Assembly: GCA_947258405.1 (NCBI GenBank)
Contig: CAMYIE010000015.1
Location: forward strand, 1 to 64,000
Source: an uncultured Eudoraea sp.
GTDB lineage: Bacteria > Bacteroidota > Bacteroidia > Flavobacteriales > Flavobacteriaceae
Length of the DNA stretch: 64,000 nt
Reading direction: 5' to 3'
Below the pieces are notes generated by a model. That model was given only the letters and a program-made list of their open reading frames with translations. It ran no database searches and was not told the origin of the DNA. Below, one piece after another: positions 8,862-17,714 of this stretch (the first letter of the stretch is position 1; the number at the start of each line of letters is the position of its first letter). Made by a program: the position numbers and the translations under genes.

Positions 8862-10502
8862 ATGCAAAGCAAATACGGGAAATGGTATCACCCTTACAGG
8901 CCTGATGCTCAGTACAAAGAACGTGTGGCATATTTCAGTATGGAATTTGCTGTACACCAGGCGCTTAAAATCTATTCAGGAGGCCTGGGGTTTCTGGCGG
9001 GCTCCCATATGCTTTCGGCCTACGAGCAAAAGCAAAACATGATCGGCATTGGAATGCTATGGAAATATGGCTACTACGATCAGGGACGCAATCGGGACCA
9101 GACGCTTCAGACCAACTTCATAGAGAAAGCATATAATTTTTTAGAGGATAGTGGCCTGGAAGTCGAGGTTAAAATTTATGACAATCCGGCGGTAAAGGTT
9201 CGTGCCTATGTTCTAAAACCGGAGATTTTCGGGAGTGTGCCTTTATACCTGCTTACTACAGATGTAGAAGGGAACGATCATCTGTCCAGAACTATTACAA
9301 ACCATCTATACGACAATAATCAGCTTACCAGAATATCGCAGAACATTGTTTTGGGAATTGGTGGTGCCAAAATAGTGGAAGCGCTTGGCGGCGCAGATAT
9401 TTATCACCTGAATGAAGGACATGCCCTGCCCGCTTTTTATTATCTGCGCGACCAGGGGGTGACCAAAACTCAGATGGTGTTTACCACTCATACTCCGGAA
9501 ATGGCAGGAAATGCTGAACGCGATGGAAGACACCTGAACGATTGCGGGTTTTTCGGCCGAACACTGAGTCCGAAAGAGCTTGAAAAGGAAACTGTAAATG
9601 GGGGCATGATAAGTTATACGGTTTCGGCTTTGCGAATGGCGAAAAGGGCGAATGCCGTCTCCAAGCTCCACTCGACAGTGGCGCGTAAAATGTGGAAAAA
9701 TTACAGTGGAGTCAGCGAGATCATCCCCATCACCAATGCACAGAACCAGAAATTCTGGCAAGACGCTGAATTGAGGAAGGCCTGGGAAAAAAGAAACTCC
9801 AAATCCTTTACAAAAAGAAAAAAGGCCTTAAAGGCCGAGCTGTTCCAGGAAGTGCTCGATCAAACAGGAAAGCTTTTTGATCCCGATGTGCTTACTATTG
9901 TGTGGGCAAGGCGTTTTGCAGAATATAAAAGGGCGGATTTGCTTTTGAGGGATCTGAATCGACTGGAAGCCATTATGTCTAAAACCGGAAAACCAGTACA
10001 GGTAATTTGGGCAGGAAAGCCTTATCCTACCGATTTTTATGCCATAGATCAATTCAATCATCTGGTGCATCACACAAAATACCGCTCAAATATGGCGGTG
10101 TTGATAGGATATGAAATGGCTCTCTCCAAAAAGTTAAAACTGGGATCGGATATATGGTTGAATACTCCTCGTATCACCCGGGAAGCTTCCGGTACCAGTG
10201 GTATGACAGCTGCTATGAACGGCTCTGTAAACCTGTCTGTGAACGATGGATGGATACCTGAGTTCCAGGTACACGGTGAAAACTGTTTTGTCTTGCCCGA
10301 GGTAGATCACCTTCTGCCTGCCTGGGAGCAGGACCAGCAAGACAGTCAGAATTTGTATAGCTCACTTGAAAATGAAGTGCTCCCTGTTTATTATGATAAG
10401 CCCGAACAGTGGCAAGAAATTGTGTTTAAAGCGATAGATGATGTAATCCCACAATTCACCACACGTAGAATGGCACACCAATACTATACGGAGTTGTATT
10501 AA
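8862..10502 (+). CDS. glgP: Alpha-glucan phosphorylase (GT35), short form
   Basis: A 546-residue member of the short alpha-glucan phosphorylase group, expected to release glucose 1-phosphate from storage glucan. Recognisable blocks are RVAYFSMEFAVHQALKIYSGG, HLNEGHALPAF, FTTHTPEMAGN and EASGTSGMTAAMNG. In typical phosphorylases the residue after GTSGM is the Lys that holds pyridoxal phosphate. Here it is Thr449, so the cofactor may be bound differently or the reaction altered. An in-frame stop at 8838 leaves ATG 8862 as the only sensible start. It is about 70-85% of the length of classical glycogen phosphorylase, as normal for this group. It stands alone on the plus strand, 68 bp before the fructosamine kinase. 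No other glycogen gene is nearby. Confidence 0.85.
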   Translation: MQSKYGKWYHPYRPDAQYKERVAYFSMEFAVHQALKIYSGGLGFLAGSHMLSAYEQKQNMIGIGMLWKYGYYDQGRNRDQTLQTNFIEKAYNFLEDSGLEVEVKIYDNPAVKVRAYVLKPEIFGSVPLYLLTTDVEGNDHLSRTITNHLYDNNQLTRISQNIVLGIGGAKIVEALGGADIYHLNEGHALPAFYYLRDQGVTKTQMVFTTHTPEMAGNAERDGRHLNDCGFFGRTLSPKELEKETVNGGMISYTVSALRMAKRANAVSKLHSTVARKMWKNYSGVSEIIPITNAQNQKFWQDAELRKAWEKRNSKSFTKRKKALKAELFQEVLDQTGKLFDPDVLTIVWARRFAEYKRADLLLRDLNRLEAIMSKTGKPVQVIWAGKPYPTDFYAIDQFNHLVHHTKYRSNMAVLIGYEMALSKKLKLGSDIWLNTPRITREASGTSGMTAAMNGSVNLSVNDGWIPEFQVHGENCFVLPEVDHLLPAWEQDQQDSQNLYSSLENEVLPVYYDKPEQWQEIVFKAIDDVIPQFTTRRMAHQYYTELY

Positions 10503-10569
10503 CGCTGCCCGACTATTAAAAGGTCTGGTAATCGGAGTCTATCTGTCGGAGTATTGTTAATTTTCCGGA

Positions 10570-11433
10570 ATGGAAAAGCTTTCACAGACATCACTAGAGT
10601 CCCTGATGGGGGCACAAATTCAAAAAGTGGTTTCGGTTTCCGGAGGTGATATTGCACAGTCTTACCTCATTTATACCTCCTCCGATCGCCTCTTCTGCAA
10701 ATACCTCAGAAATCCACAGGCTTTTCATATGTTCCAGTGTGAACGAGAAGGCCTGAAAGCCATTCGGGATACCGGTACGATCAAGGCTCCTGAGGTCTAT
10801 TATTGTGAAAAAGCAGGGGCCGGTGCTGTCCTGCTTATGGAATATATAGAGTTCAGGAGGCCTTCAAGTTCAGATATGTACTCTTTTGGGACACAATTGG
10901 CTTTAATGCATAAGGAAGCGGCTTCTGAATTTGGATGGGTATCAGACAATTATATCGGTAGTTTAAAACAACCCAATAACAGACATCATAATTGGATCAA
11001 TTTTTACGTGGAACAGCGTTTGGAACCACAACTTGAAATGGCCAGGGCCAAAGGGCTGCTTTCCGAAAAGGAGCTGCCATCAAATGGGGTTATGAAGAGT
11101 ACCTTGAAGGAGATTACATCAGATATCGAACCTAGCCTTTTACATGGCGATCTATGGTCGGGAAATTATCTGATCAGCACAGATGGGGTGCCCTGCCTGA
11201 TCGATCCGGCAGTGTACTATGGTCATAGTGAAGTCGATATCGCGATGTCGCGGCTCTTTGGTGGTTTTCAGGACAGTTTTTACAAGGCCTATGAAAATGT
11301 ATTGCCCTCTCAGGGTCCGGTTGATGACAGAATAAAGGTATATCAATTATATTACCTGTTAGTTCATTTGAACCTTTTTGGCAGTTCGTATTACTCGGGG
11401 GTAAAAGCAATATTAAAGTCGTACTTTTATTAA
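10570..11433 (+). CDS. Fructosamine/ketosamine-3-kinase family protein
   Basis: A 287-residue kinase of the FN3K family (protein-kinase-like/APH fold). These enzymes phosphorylate ketosamines on glycated proteins or free amino acids, which leads to spontaneous deglycation. The catalytic loop LLHGDLWSGNYLI (HGD with the following Asn) and the metal-binding Asp of LIDPAVYYGHSEVDIAMS are both present. The N-terminal GGDIAQSYLI segment is the equivalent of the nucleotide-binding loop. There is no signal peptide. It follows glgP by 68 bp. A TAATTTTC sequence just upstream of the ATG is one mismatch from the -7 promoter box, so it may have its own promoter. Confidence 0.92.
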   Translation: MEKLSQTSLESLMGAQIQKVVSVSGGDIAQSYLIYTSSDRLFCKYLRNPQAFHMFQCEREGLKAIRDTGTIKAPEVYYCEKAGAGAVLLMEYIEFRRPSSSDMYSFGTQLALMHKEAASEFGWVSDNYIGSLKQPNNRHHNWINFYVEQRLEPQLEMARAKGLLSEKELPSNGVMKSTLKEITSDIEPSLLHGDLWSGNYLISTDGVPCLIDPAVYYGHSEVDIAMSRLFGGFQDSFYKAYENVLPSQGPVDDRIKVYQLYYLLVHLNLFGSSYYSGVKAILKSYFY

Positions 11434-11558
11434 TGGCCGCTCCGCTGAGCCAGCAATTAACAGGCCGCACATTATGCAGCTCATCAAAATACCGGAACAG
11501 CAATAATTTCTCAGGTCTAACAGGGAAGAAAACTGTTGAACTTTGATCAGGATATAAG

Positions 11559-13052
11559 GTGAAGATCATTGAACAAGCGAAAAAGAACACCTCCAGAGCA
11601 GCGATTATAAGTGGGGGGGTGTCTTATTCCTATAAATCACTTCTGGAAGCATCTGCATCTATCGCCACTCAACTGCTTAAATCTAAGAAGGATCTGCACG
11701 AAAAGCGTATTGGTTTTCTCATAGCGCCTTCTTTTAACTATACCGTTGTTCAATGGGGCATCTGGCGCGCTGGTGGAATTGCAGTGCCGCTCTGTGCATC
11801 ACACCCCTTAGCCTCCATGAAATACGTGCTGGAAGACTCACAAGCTGAAATGATTCTGGTTGATGAAGAATACTTTGGTTTTCTAAAACCACTTGCTGAG
11901 GAATGTGGTATTCCTTTATCTGCTATCGGACCTGTGATGAGATCCGATGGGGTAGCATTGCCTGTAATCAACACAGACAGGAGGGCCATGATACTTTATA
12001 CCAGCGGAACTACAAGCAAGCCTAAGGGAGTTGTGAGTTGCCATCACCATGTAGATGCTCAAATCCAAACCCTTATAAGCGCCTGGGAATGGGATAAAAA
12101 CGACAGAATTATAAATGTGCTTCCCCTGCATCATGTCCATGGTATTATAAATGTTATGCTATGTGCGCTGTGGGTAGGGGCCTGCTGTGAGTTTCTTCCC
12201 AAATTCGAACCCGAAAAGGTATGGGCCCGACTTGTTTCTGGTGAGATAAGTCTATTCATGGGGGTGCCCACAATGTACTATCAGCTGATCAAATTTTGGG
12301 AAGCGGTTTCAAGAGAGGAACAAAAGATGTTAAGTGCAGGTGTTTCCAGCCTAAGGCTGATGGTGTCTGGCTCTGCAGCCTTGCCTGAGAGTGTCCTTAA
12401 TAAATGGGAAAGTATATCCGGACAGATATTGTTGGAACGTTATGGGATGACGGAAATTGGAATGGGCCTCACCAACTCATACAGAGGAGAGCGCAGGGCG
12501 GGCCATGTAGGTAATCCTTTTAAGGGTGTTGAAATAAGGCTCGTAGATCAGCAATTATGCGATGTGCCGATAGGCGAACCCGGGGAAATCATTGTTAAAG
12601 GTCCCAGTGTTTTTAAAGAATATTGGAATAATCCACAAGCGACCAAAAAGGCATTTACCTCCGATGGATGGTTTAAAACCGGCGATATGGCCGTCCTGAG
12701 CCATGGATCCTATAAAATTTTAGGCAGAACCAGTGTTGATATTATAAAGTCGGGCGGGTACAAGATATCGGCTTTGGAAATTGAAGAAGTGCTTCGAAAC
12801 TATTCTGGAATCAAAGATTGTGCAGTAGTGGGTATCCCCGATGAGGAATGGGGGGAGGTCGTAGCCGCGGTTTTGGTCGGTGAGCGAGAAGAATTGAATT
12901 ACGACATGCTTACCACATGGCTGAAGGAGAAGCTTCCTTCATATAAGTTGCCCAGAAAATATCAAATTGTGGAGGACTTACCTCGAAATGTGCTCGGTAA
13001 AGTGGTTAAGACTTCGCTAAAAAATTATTTCAATACTGAGAACAGCTCCTGA
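11559..13052 (+). CDS. Acyl-CoA ligase, malonyl-CoA synthetase-like (ANL superfamily)
   Basis: A 497-residue AMP-forming ligase that activates a carboxylic acid to an acyl-adenylate and transfers it to CoA. Core motifs are present in order: MILYTSGTTSKPKGVV (P-loop), RYGMTEIGMGLTN, GWFKTGDMAVL and PRNVLGKVVKTSL with the catalytic Lys. The stretch SGSAALPESVLNKWE followed by LLERYGMTEIGM resembles malonyl/methylmalonyl-CoA synthetases (MatB, ACSF3) more than long-chain acyl-CoA synthetases, so malonate or methylmalonate is the favoured substrate. The start is GTG at 11559, preceded closely by AAGG. The TGA stop abuts the stop of the convergent acetyltransferase gene with no base between them. 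Confidence 0.85.
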   Translation: MKIIEQAKKNTSRAAIISGGVSYSYKSLLEASASIATQLLKSKKDLHEKRIGFLIAPSFNYTVVQWGIWRAGGIAVPLCASHPLASMKYVLEDSQAEMILVDEEYFGFLKPLAEECGIPLSAIGPVMRSDGVALPVINTDRRAMILYTSGTTSKPKGVVSCHHHVDAQIQTLISAWEWDKNDRIINVLPLHHVHGIINVMLCALWVGACCEFLPKFEPEKVWARLVSGEISLFMGVPTMYYQLIKFWEAVSREEQKMLSAGVSSLRLMVSGSAALPESVLNKWESISGQILLERYGMTEIGMGLTNSYRGERRAGHVGNPFKGVEIRLVDQQLCDVPIGEPGEIIVKGPSVFKEYWNNPQATKKAFTSDGWFKTGDMAVLSHGSYKILGRTSVDIIKSGGYKISALEIEEVLRNYSGIKDCAVVGIPDEEWGEVVAAVLVGEREELNYDMLTTWLKEKLPSYKLPRKYQIVEDLPRNVLGKVVKTSLKNYFNTENSS

Positions 13053-13499
13053 TCAGAGGTTTTTGACCATGGCGATATGGGGAATTCCATCTTCCAAGTA
13101 CTCCTCCCCTATCGATCGATATCCGAGTTCATTGTAAAACCTTTTAAGATAGGATTGAGCTGATAATTTTACAGTTTCACCATCATAAAACTGGATAATA
13201 GCCTTTTCGGCTGCTAATACAATTTTTTTGCCTAATCGTTCTGCTCTATGGCCAGGAGCTACTACTATCCTTCCGATACTCGCCTGTTCGAAATAAAATC
13301 CAGGTTCAAAAACGCGTGCATAGGCTACTAGTTCTTCTCCTTTTTTTTTGCCCAAAATATGTAATGCCTTCACATCTTTCCCATCAAGATCCTGATAGGC
13401 GCATTGTTGCTCCACAACAAAAACTTCGGCCCGTAAACGAAGCAGTTCATATAATTCTAGTTTACTGAGTTCATCGAAATTTCTGATATCGATCACCAT
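13053..13499 (-). CDS. ElaA-like GNAT family N-acetyltransferase
   Basis: A 148-residue acetyltransferase of the GNAT superfamily, close to the ElaA subfamily (LYELLRLRAEVFVVEQQCAYQDLDG near the N-terminus). The acetyl-CoA loop is represented by IGRIVVAPGHRAERLGKKIV. The substrate is unknown for most ElaA proteins. It is the last gene of a minus-strand run with the CDF transporter and rpiB; the gap to the transporter is 3 bp, so cotranscription is likely. The stop codon faces the acyl-CoA ligase stop directly (TGATCA). Confidence 0.9.
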   Translation of the reverse strand: MVIDIRNFDELSKLELYELLRLRAEVFVVEQQCAYQDLDGKDVKALHILGKKKGEELVAYARVFEPGFYFEQASIGRIVVAPGHRAERLGKKIVLAAEKAIIQFYDGETVKLSAQSYLKRFYNELGYRSIGEEYLEDGIPHIAMVKNL

Positions 13500-13502
13500 A
13501 GA

Positions 13503-14489
13503 TCAGTCTTGAACAATTACGCGTTTGCTGTCGCATTTACCAAATTCCGGTTGGATATTCACGTGATTTATTCCGTAAATTTTTTGAACCACATCCTCTA
13601 TTTCCTCCAGTATAACATCGAATTCCGAGAGTTTGATATCGCGCTCAAAGTCGATATGCGCCTCCAGGTGCAGCTCCTCTTCATTGAGTTGCCAGATATG
13701 CACATGGTGCACGTTCTTTATGCCTTCCATTTTGTTGATCGTAGTAACGATCTGCTTTATTTCGATAGTGTCTGGTGTAAAAAGCATAAGCACCCTGGTA
13801 GAGGATTTTAACAGATCATAGCCCATATAGATCAGGTAAAGTGCGATTAGAATGGTCAGTGCAGGATCTACCCAGTACCATTGGAAAAACTTCATCAACA
13901 AACCACCTATCAGCACCGCGACAGAAGCCATCATATCGGTTAATAGATGCAGGTAGGCCGATTTCATATTCATATTTCTACCAGCATCTTTTTTTAGCAA
14001 CAATACGCTAAAGCCATTAGCGAGAATACCGAGAAAAGACAATACTATCACCAGGTTGGAACCAATCTCTTCAGAACTATCAAACCTTTTAACCGCTTCA
14101 ATGATCAGGATAACAGCGACTACGATCAGTGTGGCAGAATTTACAAAAGCTGCAATTATTTCGGCCCTTTTATAACCGAATGTTTTATTTGTGGAGGCTT
14201 CTTTTCTGGATAAGAGGGTAGCGCCATAACTTATCAGCAGAGAAAGAACATCACTAAAATTATGTAATGCATCAGATAAAAGAGCCAGACTGCCCGATAT
14301 AATTCCTCCTACAACCTGTGCGGCAGTGATCAGAATATTGAGCAATATGGATATGAGTAAATTGCGTCCTTTCAGATCTTTTCCGTGAGAATGATCCTGA
14401 TGAGAATGAGAATGATTCTTAAGAAGTATTTGGGTAGTCTCAACTACAAGGTATTTTTTCAACTCTTCTTTCGTGCCTTCCTCCTTCAA
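13503..14489 (-). CDS. Cation diffusion facilitator (CDF) family metal exporter
   Basis: Inner-membrane metal/proton antiporter of 328 residues, probably exporting Zn2+. Six membrane segments span about residues 45-250. The transport-site residues are visible as SDALHNFSD in segment 2 and HLLTD in segment 5 (HxxxD pairs typical of Zn exporters). The N-terminal NHSHSHQDHSHG is a His-rich metal-binding tract, and the C-terminal cytoplasmic domain contains VHHVHIWQLNEEELHLEAH. The start at 14489 overlaps the 3' end of rpiB by 50 bp. No better in-frame start exists before the His-rich tract, although a short leader is uncertain. It is probably translated from the rpiB transcript. Confidence 0.92.
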   Translation of the reverse strand: MKEEGTKEELKKYLVVETTQILLKNHSHSHQDHSHGKDLKGRNLLISILLNILITAAQVVGGIISGSLALLSDALHNFSDVLSLLISYGATLLSRKEASTNKTFGYKRAEIIAAFVNSATLIVVAVILIIEAVKRFDSSEEIGSNLVIVLSFLGILANGFSVLLLKKDAGRNMNMKSAYLHLLTDMMASVAVLIGGLLMKFFQWYWVDPALTILIALYLIYMGYDLLKSSTRVLMLFTPDTIEIKQIVTTINKMEGIKNVHHVHIWQLNEEELHLEAHIDFERDIKLSEFDVILEEIEDVVQKIYGINHVNIQPEFGKCDSKRVIVQD

Positions 14490-14871
14490 ATTTTGTATTC
14501 AAAAACGTTTTTACCATATCAAGTGCCTGAGCAAGAGAAATAAATCGGGCGGGTAAACTGAGAATATTGGCATCATTGTGTTCTCTGGCTAATGCCGTGA
14601 TCTCCTTAGTCCAACACAGGGCAGCGCGGATTCCCTGATGCTTATTTGCAGTCATACTAGCCCCGTTTCCACTCCCACAGATTATGATACCAAAAGAAAC
14701 ATTTCCTTTTTCTACTTCTTCTGCTACCGGATGAATGAAATCAGGGTAATCAACACTATCAGAGCCATCGGTCCCATTATTGATAACTTCGATATCCATG
14801 GATTTCAGCATTCCAACTATCGCTAATTTATACTCAGTTCCTGCGTGGTCGTTTCCAATAGCAATTTTCAT
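14440..14871 (-). CDS. rpiB: Ribose-5-phosphate isomerase B
   Basis: RpiB interconverts ribose 5-phosphate and ribulose 5-phosphate in the non-oxidative pentose phosphate pathway. The 143-residue protein starts MKIAIGNDHAG, the typical phosphate-binding N-terminus. The active-site block CGSGNGASMTANK contains the family Cys that acts as general base, and the following GIRAALCW is also conserved. It is the first gene of a minus-strand unit with the CDF exporter and the GNAT enzyme. The last 50 bp overlap the CDF reading frame, and the C-terminus after FLNTKFEGG is therefore shared coding sequence. Confidence 0.95.
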   Translation of the reverse strand: MKIAIGNDHAGTEYKLAIVGMLKSMDIEVINNGTDGSDSVDYPDFIHPVAEEVEKGNVSFGIIICGSGNGASMTANKHQGIRAALCWTKEITALAREHNDANILSLPARFISLAQALDMVKTFLNTKFEGGRHERRVEKIPCS

Positions 14872-15466
14872 ATCTAGCGGTTTATCTTTTCAACAAAGTT
14901 ACGAATCGTGGTGGTATTGAAATTCAAAAGACTTATTAACATCACTTATCTGGCTATTATCGCAATCTATTGATAATTAACGAAGAGCGAATAGGTGTAA
15001 TTGTTAACAGAGTGAGTAAAAATTTCTATAAATATATTCTATAAATAACCAGATTATTTTCATTAGTAAAACCTTCTTAATAATGAAACTAAACTTTTCA
15101 CTTTTTAGGTATATATTATCAAACGATTGCTTTTAATTATCAACATAGAATTCCAGCTAATCTTATCAAGGAATATTGTTCATTTCATTAGATGAACGTC
15201 GTTTATAAAATATTTAAAGCTTTGATATATAGGCCGATCTGATAATCATAATTTGTGAATAAAATGCCGTTGTTGTTAAAAGCAAATTTTTGAACATAAT
15301 ATTATCCTCCCTATTCACAAGCCATCATAATAACCATTTTTAAATTTAAATAACCATAAAAAAATTATATACTATATGTATTTGTTAATAAGCCAACAGG
15401 GATACTTATCGGTTTACATATGCTTAAGGATTATAATTTGTAATTTTCGGGCTTAAAATATTTTTA
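14872..15466 (+). other. AT-rich 595-bp divergent intergenic region
   Basis: No coding region, tRNA or convincing hairpin was found on either strand between rpiB and rnr. The composition is strongly AT-rich compared with the flanking genes, with many short A and T runs. It must hold the divergent promoters of rpiB and rnr. It is much longer than other gaps in the window, so an unrecognised small RNA or long leader is possible. Confidence 0.5.
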
Positions 15467-17650
15467 ATGTCGAAGCGAAAGAAGCGGGCGAGAAGTCATA
15501 GAAGTAATGAAATCACCAAAGGAATTTTTACAGTACTGGAAGCAGAACCAAAAAAGAGTTTTAATTATCGGCAGATCGCTTCTAAAATAAATATAAAAGA
15601 TACCGAGGGAAGAAATATTTTGATAAAAAAACTCGGGCAACTACGCGATAAAAAGAGAATACAGGAAGTAAATACAGGAAAGTTCAAGGCGCTGAATAGC
15701 AGGACGATTCATCGGGGAATTATCGATCTGATGCCAAAGGGCCATGCTTATGTTGTGATAAAGGATATAGCCAAAGATGCTGTGGTACCTTTTAACAAGT
15801 TGAACAAGGCTTTTCATGGAGATGAGGTAGAGGTCTATGTTTATTCACGCAAAAATTCGAAACGACAAGAGGCTGAGGTGGTTAATATCATCAAGAGAAA
15901 AAAGGACAGCTTTGTTGGAATTATAGAAATGCATAAGACTTTTGCATTTGTAAGACCCACAGATAACCGGATGTACACCGACTTTTTTGTTCCTACCGAT
16001 AACCTGGGAGGTGCAAAGAGTGGAGAAAAGGTGGTGGTTAAATTATTGGAATGGCCAGAAGATGCATCATCTCCTTTCGGGAAGATAGAAAAGGTGCTTG
16101 GAATGCCAGGCGAACATAATACCGAAATTCACGCGATCCTTGCAGAATATGGTCTTCCTTACGAGTTTCCGTTCGAGGTAGAGGAGTTTGCTCAGAAAAT
16201 AGACACGAAGATTAAAGCTGAGGAAATTTCAAAACGAAGGGATTTCAGGGATGTCCTCACCTTTACTATAGATCCGGCCGATGCAAAAGATTTTGATGAC
16301 GCACTATCCTTTAAAACACTAAATAACGGCCATTATGAAATTGGGATCCATATCGCAGACGTGTCACATTATGTACGCAAGGATACTATTTTAGAAGAAG
16401 AAGCTTATGAAAGGGCAACGTCGGTTTATCTCGTAGATCGTGTTGTTCCAATGTTGCCGGAGATATTATCTAACCAGGCCTGTTCTCTAAGACCGAGAGA
16501 AGAAAAATATACTTTTTCGGCAGTTTTTGAAATAAATGACCAGGCAAAGGTTGTTAAAAGATGGTTCGGGCGAACTGTTATCAATTCAGACGAAAGGTTT
16601 GCCTACGAGGAAGCACAACATATAATCGAAACTAAAAAAGCAAATATCCCGGCTGATATTTCTATCCGAAATGGTGCATATTCAGTTCCGGATCCTTTGG
16701 TGACGGCTATTACTACACTGGACAGACTCTCTAAAACCATGAGATCGGAACGCATGAATGCCGGTGCTATTTCATTTGACAAAGTAGAGGTTAAGTTTTA
16801 TCTCAATGATGATAATAACCCTACCGGGGTATATTTTAAGGAAGCAAAAGACGCCAACAAACTGATTGAGGAGTTTATGCTGCTGGCTAATCGTGAAGTG
16901 GCTAGGTTTATCGGGAAATCTCATCCACCTAAAACATTTATTTATAGGATACACGACCAACCTAATGAGGAAAAACTCCTGGCTTTAAATGGGATCATAT
17001 CTCGCTTTGGTCATAAATTAGATCTAAGGAACAGGAAATCTACCACAGACTCGCTTAATAAATTACTGGAAAATGTGAAGGGAAAAAAGGAACAAAACCT
17101 GGTAGATACCCTCGCGATACGCAGTATGAGCAAAGCTATATACACCACGGAAAATATAGGGCACTACGGACTGGCATTTGAGTATTACACCCATTTCACT
17201 TCTCCGATCAGGCGCTATCCCGATATTATGGTACACAGGCTGCTTCAACGCTATCTGGATGCTGGAAAATCACCTAATTCAGAACTTTTTGAAGAAGCCA
17301 GCCAACATTCATCGGATATGGAGAACCTTGCCGCGAGAGCTGAAAGGGATTCTGTAAAATATATGCAGATCAAGTATATGCAAGATCATGCGGACACCGA
17401 ATTTATAGGGGTAATCTCAGGGGTCACCGAGTGGGGTATCTATGTAGAGATCATTGAAAACAAATGTGAAGGTATGATACGAATCAGGGATTTAAAGGGT
17501 GATTATTATACCTTTGATGAAAGTATATACGCCCTTGTTGGAGAGCGTACTAAAACGACGTATCAACTGGGAGAAGAGGTTGTAGTTATGGTAAAGAATA
17601 CCGACCTGGTAAAACGTCATTTAGATTTTACATTGATAAGAAAGGCCTAA
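15467..17650 (+). CDS. rnr: Ribonuclease R
   Basis: A processive 3'-5' exoribonuclease of 727 residues that degrades structured RNA and helps rRNA quality control. In order: a basic N-terminus (KRKKRARSHRSN), a winged-helix segment (about 15-65), cold-shock/OB domains (about 70-220), the RNB catalytic domain (DFRDVLTFTIDPADAKDFDDAL, with the metal-binding Asp cluster, to about 580) and a C-terminal S1 domain (FIGVISGVTEWGIYVEI). HFTSPIRRYPDIMVHRLL is the conserved RNB C-terminal motif. It is transcribed divergently from rpiB across a 595-bp gap and is followed after 64 bp by the DUF2807 protein. Confidence 0.96.
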   Translation: MSKRKKRARSHRSNEITKGIFTVLEAEPKKSFNYRQIASKINIKDTEGRNILIKKLGQLRDKKRIQEVNTGKFKALNSRTIHRGIIDLMPKGHAYVVIKDIAKDAVVPFNKLNKAFHGDEVEVYVYSRKNSKRQEAEVVNIIKRKKDSFVGIIEMHKTFAFVRPTDNRMYTDFFVPTDNLGGAKSGEKVVVKLLEWPEDASSPFGKIEKVLGMPGEHNTEIHAILAEYGLPYEFPFEVEEFAQKIDTKIKAEEISKRRDFRDVLTFTIDPADAKDFDDALSFKTLNNGHYEIGIHIADVSHYVRKDTILEEEAYERATSVYLVDRVVPMLPEILSNQACSLRPREEKYTFSAVFEINDQAKVVKRWFGRTVINSDERFAYEEAQHIIETKKANIPADISIRNGAYSVPDPLVTAITTLDRLSKTMRSERMNAGAISFDKVEVKFYLNDDNNPTGVYFKEAKDANKLIEEFMLLANREVARFIGKSHPPKTFIYRIHDQPNEEKLLALNGIISRFGHKLDLRNRKSTTDSLNKLLENVKGKKEQNLVDTLAIRSMSKAIYTTENIGHYGLAFEYYTHFTSPIRRYPDIMVHRLLQRYLDAGKSPNSELFEEASQHSSDMENLAARAERDSVKYMQIKYMQDHADTEFIGVISGVTEWGIYVEIIENKCEGMIRIRDLKGDYYTFDESIYALVGERTKTTYQLGEEVVVMVKNTDLVKRHLDFTLIRKA

Positions 17651-17714
17651 AAGCCAATAAACAGAGGATTTTTTTGTTATATTATTGTACGAAATATCCT
17701 AGTATCACCTCGAA

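Noticed and set aside
8809-9042. Open frame of 77 codons starting before glgP
   Set aside because: It overlaps glgP in another frame and has no protein-like features; glgP begins at 8862 with a family-typical sequence.
13560-13565. CACGTG in the CDF gene as a third parS site
   Set aside because: Flanking bases (TATT/ATTT) do not match the 16-bp palindrome, and the site is inside coding sequence.
14872-15466. Riboswitch or structured leader upstream of rnr
   Set aside because: I could not find a conserved riboswitch core or strong hairpins; only general AT richness is visible.
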